Shown here in pieces: positions 35,322-41,188 of a stretch of 41,188 bases of DNA. The notes below the pieces were generated by a model. It worked only from the letters and a program-made list of their open reading frames with translations. It searched no databases and was not told where the DNA came from. This DNA is from Phycisphaerales bacterium (GTDB lineage: Bacteria; Planctomycetota; Phycisphaerae; Phycisphaerales; UBA1924): NCBI GenBank assembly GCA_015492715.1, contig WGEO01000145.1, positions 1 to 41,188 on the forward strand, given 5' to 3'. The first letter of the stretch is position 1, and each line of letters starts with the position of its first letter. The translations under genes were made by a program, and so were the position numbers.

Positions 35322-36395
35322 ATGATCAGGACGATGGCGTGGAGATGGCATGGTGTTCTCCTGGCGATCGCCATGTGCGCGCCCGTCCGTTCCCATGGGC
35401 AGGTGAACGACGCGGTGTCGCTGCGTGCTCGTGCCTGGGCGACGATTCTCGCCATCAACGAGCAGAGCGTGCGAACGGCAGAGTGGATCGACCATACCCA
35501 TGTGCATTATGAAGACGGGAAGACCTTTCCCTTTGTGACGGCCCGTTGTCGAGCGGACGACATGGGGCGTCTCCTCGTCGTCTCCGAGGAGCGTGTATGC
35601 GCAGAGCCGGGCGACTTCAACTCGATGATCTCTCGCCCCCAGATCTACAGCGTGCGCAATGGGGTCATGCGCACGGTCAGTGAGGACGGCGTGGGAATCG
35701 TGCGACCATACCGTCCAGTCGATATTACACCATGGTCGCTCCCCGGCTTCTGGACCGGTATGGGTCGCCAGATCGACCTGAGTGATCCCCGCACGCGGGC
35801 CGAGCATCTGCTCGACTGCGAGGACCTCGAGGTGGAAGAAGACGAAGGCGAGGTCATCCTGACGGGATTCGATCGCGCCGAGAGGCGCGCGTACTTCCAT
35901 CGAGTGCGCATCGACGCAGGGACCGGCGATGTCCTCTCGCACATGCTCATCTCGCCCCTGTGGGGCATTCCGTTCATCGAGTACCGCATGCCGACCTGGC
36001 GCACGATCGGCGCCGTCCGCGTGCCGACGCGGGTGGAGCTGCGTGCCTACGAGCCTGTGATCTCACGGGAGCAGACCGAGCGGCTCAACGCCATTGCAGA
36101 CGAGCATCCGGAGCTGACCGCGGACAGAATCATGATCGGGGGAGAGGGGATGATCGCATGGCTGGATATTCTTCGCGAGGTCTTCGGCCCTGCGGGTGTG
36201 CCCTCCCGCCCGGCGGCCGGAATCTGGCAATCCGCATGGTGCGATGTGATCTCTGTCAATCAGGAGTACGCCGAAGACGACTTCACGCTCCCTCTCGACC
36301 ATCAGCCTGAGCTGATTCTCAGCGAGTTCCTCGAACGCATCGTGGATCGCTTCGACCCTGAGCCGAGCGACCTGGCGCACCGAAAGGACGACTGA
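35322..36395 (+). CDS. secreted protein of unknown function
   Basis: The 357-residue protein has a signal peptide (about 1-27, ending near RSHGQ; the second ATG at 35334 is also possible). The mature part is mixed alpha/beta and rich in short beta strands, e.g. VRTAEWIDHTHVHYEDG near residue 48 and RAYFHRVRIDAGTGDVLSHML near 189. Parts resemble the LolA/outer-membrane-lipoprotein sorting fold only loosely, and I do not claim it. It has its own strong promoter, and its TGA shares one base with the ATG of the next gene, so the two are coupled. Confidence 0.7.
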   Translation: MIRTMAWRWHGVLLAIAMCAPVRSHGQVNDAVSLRARAWATILAINEQSVRTAEWIDHTHVHYEDGKTFPFVTARCRADDMGRLLVVSEERVCAEPGDFNSMISRPQIYSVRNGVMRTVSEDGVGIVRPYRPVDITPWSLPGFWTGMGRQIDLSDPRTRAEHLLDCEDLEVEEDEGEVILTGFDRAERRAYFHRVRIDAGTGDVLSHMLISPLWGIPFIEYRMPTWRTIGAVRVPTRVELRAYEPVISREQTERLNAIADEHPELTADRIMIGGEGMIAWLDILREVFGPAGVPSRPAAGIWQSAWCDVISVNQEYAEDDFTLPLDHQPELILSEFLERIVDRFDPEPSDLAHRKDD

Positions 36396-37522
36396 TGCTT
36401 TCAGTACTCCTCGGTCTCGTGCTCTTCGTGATGGCGCCGTGGACGGCAGGTGGCCTAGAACCGCCGCAGGACTCGTCGAACAAGGCGGATGCCATCATCG
36501 CCGCAACCGCCGCCAGTGACGAGGATCTGGGCCGCCTGCCCGTCGCGGATATCGCTCAGCGAGAAGTTTCGGTTGTCAACATGAGCCAATACCCGATCCG
36601 GCTCCGCCAGGTCGGCGGCTCCTGCAGTTGCATCGTGGCCGAGTTTCCGAAAAGCCTGGGCCCCGGCGCAGAGGGGGTCGTCCGGATCCGGATGCCGGTG
36701 GGGGCCGCCGCGGGACCACAACCCCACTGGATGACGATCGAAGCCGAAGAACGCATCCCCGATGGCAGCATCGGCGAGACCTCCCGATTCACGATTCGGC
36801 TTACTTTCGAGGCGGACCTCTCATTCACGATCAAGCCCGAAACCGTCTGGATGCATGGGGTTGCCGGACAACCGTTGCGACAAACCGTTTACCTGCGAAG
36901 CGACCAGATGGCGGCACTCCATCCGACAGCGTTCCGCATCGACATCCCGGGCCTGAGCGTCCAGCGCGTTCGTCGATTCAGGACCGCAGCCGAGGAGCGT
37001 CCCGACGAGGAGGCGCTCGCGATGGAGATAGCCGGGACGCCCAATGAGCCCGGCGTGTACCGCGGCTTTCTTCGCTTCGAAACCGATGACCCCGCGTACC
37101 AGACGAGTGGGGTTCCCGTTCATGTCCGCGTCCAGCCGGCGTGGATCGCTTCGCCCGCCGGATTCGCAATGATCAGCGAGCCCAGGACACGGACGACCCG
37201 TCGGCTCCGCCTGCGGATGCGGGATGGCTCTGCAATCCCACCGCTTCAGGCCGGATTCTCCATCGACCCACCGGGCTTTGCCGACTGCTGCCTGAGCGCA
37301 CACCTGATCCCCTCCGCCGACGGAAAAGTCATCGACATCGAACTGACGCTGGATGTCAGAGATTGCCAAGCGACGGAGGCAGTGGGCATGCTCCGGCTCG
37401 TATCCGGGAACGATCGCCGACTGGTGGCGGAGATCCCGGTGGCATGGATCGCCTCTCCGGGAGCGTCGTCGGGCCGGAACGGTGACCGCCAATCGTCCGG
37501 TCGCCCGGAAGAGGGTGAATGA
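36395..37522 (+). CDS. secreted DUF1573-like protein
   Basis: The 375-residue protein has a signal peptide (about 1-19) and repeated immunoglobulin-like beta domains. Near residue 77 it has VGGSCSCIVAEFPKSLGPGAEG, the GC-x-C-T followed by the L-x-P-G-x-x-G pattern of DUF1573 proteins, which are common in planctomycete and Bacteroidetes envelopes and often carry a CxC. A second and third domain repeat the beta pattern (about 130-240 and 250-350). Function is unknown; many are thought to be surface or periplasmic. Its start overlaps the upstream stop (TGATG). Confidence 0.75.
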   Translation: MLSVLLGLVLFVMAPWTAGGLEPPQDSSNKADAIIAATAASDEDLGRLPVADIAQREVSVVNMSQYPIRLRQVGGSCSCIVAEFPKSLGPGAEGVVRIRMPVGAAAGPQPHWMTIEAEERIPDGSIGETSRFTIRLTFEADLSFTIKPETVWMHGVAGQPLRQTVYLRSDQMAALHPTAFRIDIPGLSVQRVRRFRTAAEERPDEEALAMEIAGTPNEPGVYRGFLRFETDDPAYQTSGVPVHVRVQPAWIASPAGFAMISEPRTRTTRRLRLRMRDGSAIPPLQAGFSIDPPGFADCCLSAHLIPSADGKVIDIELTLDVRDCQATEAVGMLRLVSGNDRRLVAEIPVAWIASPGASSGRNGDRQSSGRPEEGE

Positions 37523-37534
37523 TCGATCGGGATG

Positions 37535-38011
37535 TCAGGGCCTTGGCAGGTCCGCCTCGCCGAAGAGCCGGAATCCCTTGCGCCGCAGGATCTGCCCCGC
37601 GAGCGTGGGGTCGTCCACAGCCAGCGCGATCGTGGGCGTCCCATTGGGACGGATCATCAGCGGATACGCGAAGCGGATGTTGATCTCCGCCCGCAGCAGG
37701 TGCAGGCACAGGCTCTCCAGGCTGTTGCCGCTGGAGAACTCGACGATCAGGACCTCGTTCTCGGTAAAGCACAGCCCGTGGTCGCGCAGCAGCCGCTGGG
37801 AGATCCGCGCATCACTCGTGATGATCCGCACGATGGCGCAATCGCTGGCCTCGTGCACGCTCAGGGCGCAGATCTGCGAGACGGAGTCCTCGAAGGCCTC
37901 GACGAGGTCATGCAGCTTGCCCACCCTGTTGTCGAGAAAGACGCTGAACTGCGTTACGGTGGGGGGGGAATACCCCTGCATGGTCTCAAAGGGCGTCCTC
38001 GATTCGCTCAC
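37535..38011 (-). CDS. ACT-domain protein (two tandem ACT domains)
   Basis: The 158-residue protein has two ACT-like halves: VTQFSVFLDNRVGKLHDLVEAFED and, from about residue 80, FSSGNSLESLCLHLLRAEINIRFAYPLMI. ACT domains bind amino acids and regulate enzymes, and stand-alone pairs are thought to act in regulatory roles. The ligand is unknown. I chose GTG 38011 because AGGAGG lies 8 nt upstream; an earlier in-frame TTG at 38044 has no such support. On the minus strand TACGCT (38091-38096) could be its -10. It converges on the DUF1573 gene with a 12-bp gap. Confidence 0.8.
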   Translation of the reverse strand: MSESRTPFETMQGYSPPTVTQFSVFLDNRVGKLHDLVEAFEDSVSQICALSVHEASDCAIVRIITSDARISQRLLRDHGLCFTENEVLIVEFSSGNSLESLCLHLLRAEINIRFAYPLMIRPNGTPTIALAVDDPTLAGQILRRKGFRLFGEADLPRP

Positions 38012-38122
38012 CGCCTCGCCCTCCTGACGCGGCCATCTGCTCAAGCCATCGACAGCATCCGCCGTCTGGTGCCCAACCGTTCAATCCTACAGCGTAGCGG
38101 ATATCCGGGTCTGTTGGCAAGG

Positions 38123-38148
38123 AAAAACCCGCCTCCCGGAGAGGCGGG
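38123..38148 (-). terminator. intrinsic terminator of the isc operon
   Basis: On the minus strand CCCGCCTC and GAGGCGGG pair over a 5-nt loop (8-bp stem) and are followed by TTTTT (38127-38123). It lies 29 bp after the iscA stop. Confidence 0.88.
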
Positions 38149-38177
38149 CATCCGGCGTCTGACACGCGTCGCGACGA

Positions 38178-38549
38178 TCACGCCGAGAAACTCGACCCGC
38201 ACCCGCAGGTCGTCGTTGCATTGGGATTCTCGAACACGAACCCCCGACCCATGATCTCGTCCTTGAAACTGATCGTGGTCCCGTTGAGATACAGCAGGCT
38301 CTTGGGGTCGCAGATGACCAGAATGCCGTGCTGCTCGAAGACCTCGTCGCTGTCGCGCTGGGTCTCGGTCAGGTCGAGCACATAACTGAAGCCGCTGCAG
38401 CCGCCGCCCTTGACCCCGACCCGCAGGCGGACCTTCTCGCGATCCAGCCCCTGCTCGTCGATGATCTTGTGGATCTCCCTGGCGGCCTGCTCCGTGAGGA
38501 ACACGCCCTGATCCTGCCCGCTCTCAGGAGTGTCCGTCTGCGTACTCAT
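38178..38549 (-). CDS. iscA: iron-sulfur cluster carrier IscA/ErpA-type
   Basis: The 123-residue A-type carrier accepts Fe-S clusters from the scaffold and passes them to apoproteins. It has the three ligand cysteines: C51 in GGGCSGFSY and C115, C117 in TTCGCGSSF. The N-terminal 15 residues are variable. It is third in the iscS-iscU-iscA operon, 51 bp after iscU, with GGGAGC before the ATG. A separate -10-like TAGAAT on the minus strand (38585-38590) lacks a good -35. IscA, ErpA and SufA cannot be separated by eye. Confidence 0.9.
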   Translation of the reverse strand: MSTQTDTPESGQDQGVFLTEQAAREIHKIIDEQGLDREKVRLRVGVKGGGCSGFSYVLDLTETQRDSDEVFEQHGILVICDPKSLLYLNGTTISFKDEIMGRGFVFENPNATTTCGCGSSFSA

Positions 38550-38600
38550 CTGCTGGTGCTCCCGTGTGGAGAATGTGTCGCCCGATTCTATGCCGCCCCC

Positions 38601-39026
38601 TCAGGCCGACTGGGCCTCCTCTTCTGCGATCCCGTTCTTCTTCTTGTAATCGCGGATCGCCGAGCGGATCGCGTCCTCTGCCAGCACCGAGCAGTGGATC
38701 TTGACAGGCGGCAACTGCAGCTCCTCGACGATCATCGTGTTCTTGATCTGCAGGCCCTCCTCGAGCGTCTTGCCCTTGAGCCACTCGGTGGCGAGGCTGG
38801 AACTCGCGATCGCCGACCCGCACCCGAAGCACTTGAAGCGGGCGTCCTCGATGACCCCGGTCTCGTCGTTGACCTTGATCTGCAACTGCATGACATCGCC
38901 GCACTCGGGCGCTCCGACGAGCCCGACGCCGATGTCCTTGCGCTGCTTGACCTCCTCGCTCGTGCCGAAGTTTCCGACATTGCGCGGATGCTCGTAGTGA
39001 TCGATGACCTTCTGGTGATATGCCAT
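38601..39026 (-). CDS. iscU: Fe-S cluster scaffold IscU
   Basis: The 141-residue scaffold builds [2Fe-2S] clusters from iron and sulfur handed over by IscS. Ligands are C42 and D44 (GAPECGDVM), C69 (FGCGSAIASSS) and C112 (KIHCSVLAEDA). The LPPVK segment (105-109) recognised by the HscA chaperone in proteobacteria is kept, though no hscA is in the window. Compared with E. coli there is a small insertion near residue 25 and an extra cysteine (C66). It follows iscS by 18 bp, with GGGAGGAA before the ATG. Confidence 0.95.
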   Translation of the reverse strand: MAYHQKVIDHYEHPRNVGNFGTSEEVKQRKDIGVGLVGAPECGDVMQLQIKVNDETGVIEDARFKCFGCGSAIASSSLATEWLKGKTLEEGLQIKNTMIVEELQLPPVKIHCSVLAEDAIRSAIRDYKKKNGIAEEEAQSA

Positions 39027-39044
39027 GGGTTCCTCCCGCTCGAC

Positions 39045-40283
39045 TCAGTGAGCCTGCCACTGGATCTTGGTGATATCGATGCCCTCCTTGTGCAGGTCGT
39101 ACAGGGGGCTCAGTTCGCGCAGTTTCTCGACCGCCCGGACAATTGCGTCGATCGCGTAATCGACCTCCTCGCCCGTATTGAATCGCCCGAGGCTGATCCG
39201 CAGCGAACTGTGTGCCAGATCGTCGCCGACCCCGAGCCCCTTGAGCACATAACTGGGCTCCAGGCTCGCGCTCGTACACGCCGAGCCGCTGCTCATCGCG
39301 ATCTCCTTCGTCGCCATCATCAGGCTCTCGCCCTCGACGAACCCGAATGAGATATTCGTCAGGTGCGGCAGCCGCCGCTCCCGATGCCCGTTGACCTGCA
39401 CCGTGTCCAGCCTGCCGGTGATCTGCTCCTCCAGCCGGTTCCGCATCGCCAGCAGACGCTCACGCTCGCTGTCCATCTCCTGCATGCAGATCTCGCACGC
39501 GGCACCGAGCCCCACGATCCCGGGCACATTCAGCGTGCCCGAGCGGAACCCCCGCTCCTGACCGCCGCCCTCGGCGATCGCCTGCAGACGCACACGCGGA
39601 CGCCGGCGACGCACATACAACGCGCCCACGCCCTTGGGCCCGTAGATCTTGTGCCCGCTCATGCTCAGCAGGTCGATGTTGTCACGCACGACATCCGTCG
39701 GCATCTTGCCGACCCACTGCGTCGCGTCCGTGTGGAAGATCACGCCCCTCTCATGGCACAGCGCCCCGATCTCGGGAACCTCGTTGATCGTCCCGATCTC
39801 GTTGTTCGCCCACATGATGCTCACGAGGATCGTGTCGTCCCGCAGCGCCTCCTCGACCATCGCCCGCGTGATCACCCCGTCCGCCGGCGGCTCGAGAAAG
39901 GTCACATCGAACCCCTCCTTCTGCAGACGCTTGGCCGGGTCCAGCACCGCCTTGTGCTCGATCGCGCAGGTGACGATGTGCCCGCGATGCTCCTGCCCCG
40001 CGGGCTTCTTCGCGTACATCCTCGCCGCCCCCTTGAGCGCAAGGTTGTTGCTCTCCGTCGCCCCGCTCGTGAAGATGATCTCCTTGCGATCGGCTCCGAT
40101 CAGACGCGCCACCTGCTGGCGGGCACGATCGACCGCCTCCTCCGCGGCCCACCCGAAACTGTGATTCCGGCTGCCCGGATTCCCATACACCTCCGTGAAG
40201 TACGGCAGCATCGCCTCGACCACACGAGGGTCGCACTTCGTCGTCGCCGCATTGTCGAAGTAGATCGGCAGGTTCACACCCAT
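39045..40283 (-). CDS. iscS: cysteine desulfurase IscS
   Basis: This PLP enzyme converts cysteine to alanine and a persulfide used for Fe-S clusters and tRNA thiolation (MnmA is at 321-1466). The 412-residue product matches the ISC group: [57 protein letters not shown] with the PLP lysine, the catalytic loop [21 protein letters not shown], and the C-terminal I-x-W-x-x-H. ATG 40283 is preceded by AAGGGAG 6 nt upstream. The operon has no iscR, hscB, hscA or fdx beside it. Confidence 0.96.
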   Translation of the reverse strand: MGVNLPIYFDNAATTKCDPRVVEAMLPYFTEVYGNPGSRNHSFGWAAEEAVDRARQQVARLIGADRKEIIFTSGATESNNLALKGAARMYAKKPAGQEHRGHIVTCAIEHKAVLDPAKRLQKEGFDVTFLEPPADGVITRAMVEEALRDDTILVSIMWANNEIGTINEVPEIGALCHERGVIFHTDATQWVGKMPTDVVRDNIDLLSMSGHKIYGPKGVGALYVRRRRPRVRLQAIAEGGGQERGFRSGTLNVPGIVGLGAACEICMQEMDSERERLLAMRNRLEEQITGRLDTVQVNGHRERRLPHLTNISFGFVEGESLMMATKEIAMSSGSACTSASLEPSYVLKGLGVGDDLAHSSLRISLGRFNTGEEVDYAIDAIVRAVEKLRELSPLYDLHKEGIDITKIQWQAH

Positions 40284-40330
40284 CACAGACTCCCTTGACG
40301 AACCCCACCGGCGGGGTCCACTTTTACTGC

Positions 40331-40359
40331 ATCTTAGACTCATTCTAAGCCAGAGCCAA
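40331..40359 (-). promoter_or_regulatory. iscS promoter with overlapping operator-like dyad
   Basis: On the minus strand TTGGCT (40359-40354) and TAAGAT (40336-40331) are 17 bp apart, giving a leader of about 40 nt. A perfect 17-bp inverted repeat, CTTAGA-N5-TCTAAG (40333-40349), covers the -10 and the end of the spacer, so a bound protein would block it. The leader also has a small ACCCC/GGGGT hairpin (40302-40317). Confidence 0.55.
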
Positions 40360-40372
40360 GCCTGCGGACGCT

Positions 40373-40807
40373 TTACGGGCCCGGCTTCTGCCCGACATCC
40401 CGCCGGAACACCATCCGCACGCGGTTGCCCCGCTCGTTGTACGAGACCTCGCTCATGTACGCCTGCATGAGCATCAGGCCCCGCCCGCCGGGCTTCTCCA
40501 GATTCTCCGGCAGCGTGGGGTCGGGCACCGCACCGGGGTCGAACCCGGGCCCGGCGTCCTCGATCTCGATCACCGCCTCACGATCGTCGACCTCCAGTCG
40601 CACTCGCACGGGCGTGGAGGGCGACAGGTCCCGATGCCCGTGCCGGAAGGCGTTGGAGATCCCCTCCTCGAATGCCAGACGCACGGCGAACGCCGCCGCC
40701 TCGGGATATCGGTGGCGAGCCAAGGCCTCGCCCAGTTCCTTCCGCAGGCGGGCGATCTCGCTCGGATCGTTCGGGACGCGAAACTGCTGGCAGTAGGCCT
40801 GCGACAT
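40373..40807 (-). CDS. RsbW-like anti-sigma factor / serine kinase
   Basis: The 144-residue GHKL ATPase has the N-box [13 protein letters not shown] (E48, N52), the G1 box DAGPGFDP and the G2 loop [10 protein letters not shown]. Such proteins bind a sigma factor or phosphorylate a STAS antagonist. The partner STAS gene is directly upstream, 44 bp away. No sigma factor gene is visible in the window. ATG 40807 gives the usual short start; the longer in-frame start would overlap the STAS gene. Confidence 0.88.
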   Translation of the reverse strand: MSQAYCQQFRVPNDPSEIARLRKELGEALARHRYPEAAAFAVRLAFEEGISNAFRHGHRDLSPSTPVRVRLEVDDREAVIEIEDAGPGFDPGAVPDPTLPENLEKPGGRGLMLMQAYMSEVSYNERGNRVRMVFRRDVGQKPGP

Positions 40808-40851
40808 GGCTCTGTGCGCCGGCGCCTGTCCTCGCAGGCCGCCACCTGGTC

Positions 40852-41188
40852 TCAACCGAAGCTCGCCATCGCCTCGTCGGCGGTCTCATGGATCTGAAAC
40901 AACTGATTCAGGCGGGTGATGACGAAGACCTCGTAGATCTGCGGATCGATATCGCTGAGGCGCAACTTCCCGCCCTTGTTCTTGATCTTGTTGTTGATCG
41001 TGATGAGCGTGCCCAGCGCCGCCGACGACAGGTGGCGGACATTCGAGAAGGAGATCAGCACCCGTGGGTCGTCCTGCTGCTCGATGATCTGGGAGATTTC
41101 CTCCCCGATCTGCTGGATGTTCGACTCGTCGAGAATGTCCTTCTTGGTGAACTCGACGCGCGTAATCCCCTCGTCCTTTCGGATCCGC
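40852..41188 (-). CDS. STAS-domain anti-sigma factor antagonist (5' end outside window)
   Basis: At least 111 residues of a STAS protein are present, ending with a TGA at 40852-40854. It has the segment VLISFSNVRHLSSAALGTLITINNKI cut into its usual parts: a strand, then L-S-S-A-A-L-G with the phosphorylatable serine, then a helix. Such antagonists release a sigma factor from the RsbW-type kinase when not phosphorylated. It lies just upstream of that kinase, so the two form a partner-switch pair. The N-terminus is missing. Confidence 0.85.
   Translation of the reverse strand, partial: RIRKDEGITRVEFTKKDILDESNIQQIGEEISQIIEQQDDPRVLISFSNVRHLSSAALGTLITINNKIKNKGGKLRLSDIDPQIYEVFVITRLNQLFQIHETADEAMASFG

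Noticed and set aside
1-41188. tRNA, rRNA, CRISPR, transposase, integrase or att-like repeats
   Set aside because: I found no cloverleaf, rRNA segment, repeat-spacer array, transposase motif or paired direct repeats in reading through; short RNAs without conserved sequence could still be missed.

Overview
The window is high-GC, gene-dense bacterial chromosome with 26 protein-coding genes and no RNA genes, insertion sequences or CRISPR arrays that I can see. The gene families suggest a planctomycete, most likely near the class Phycisphaerae: TPR-sulfotransferase fusions, an M56/BlaI pair, giant PD40 and TPR secreted proteins, a DUF1573-type secreted protein and an ISC operon beside a sigma-factor partner switch. 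This taxonomic call is inference from gene content, not from a marker gene.

Layout. 1-4676: end of a small unknown gene, tRNA 2-thiouridylase mnmA, a lone solute-binding protein and pyruvate kinase. 4687-7622: two tandem TPR-sulfotransferases. 7600-11926: speA-speB (arginine to agmatine to putrescine) on the minus strand, divergent from a succinate-semialdehyde-dehydrogenase-like gene. 11994-14958: a BlaI-type repressor and M56 peptidase gene pair preceded by two matching BlaI-like operators. 15158-26950: a secreted 1042-aa TPR protein, ExbB/TolQ, ExbD/TolR, a 1545-aa membrane protein and a secreted metzincin-like protease, closed by a strong terminator. 27094-31153: P1B-type ATPase, an atypical SDR (minus) and recA. 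31232-35150: aminotransferase, short-chain fatty-acid transporter and glycerate kinase. 35322-37522: two secreted proteins behind a near-consensus promoter. 37535-41188 (minus): ACT-domain protein, iscS-iscU-iscA with a terminator, and an RsbW-like kinase with a STAS antagonist cut by the window end.

The most interesting region is 15158-24149. It holds the parts of a Tol-type envelope machine in unusual form: a periplasmic TPR protein (CpoB-like position), TolQ/TolR-type motor subunits, and one polypeptide joining a TolB-like PD40 propeller to a TolA/TonB-like transmembrane helix with an S-x-x-x-H motif, a long disordered stalk and a C-terminal alpha/alpha-toroid. I know of no described system with this fusion.

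A second recurring theme is promoter layout. Several first-in-unit genes have a TANNNT hexamer (often CTAC-R-Y-T) exactly 5-7 nt before the start codon and no Shine-Dalgarno sequence, which suggests leaderless transcripts. Others (recA, iscS, blaI, exbD) have clear ribosome-binding sites.
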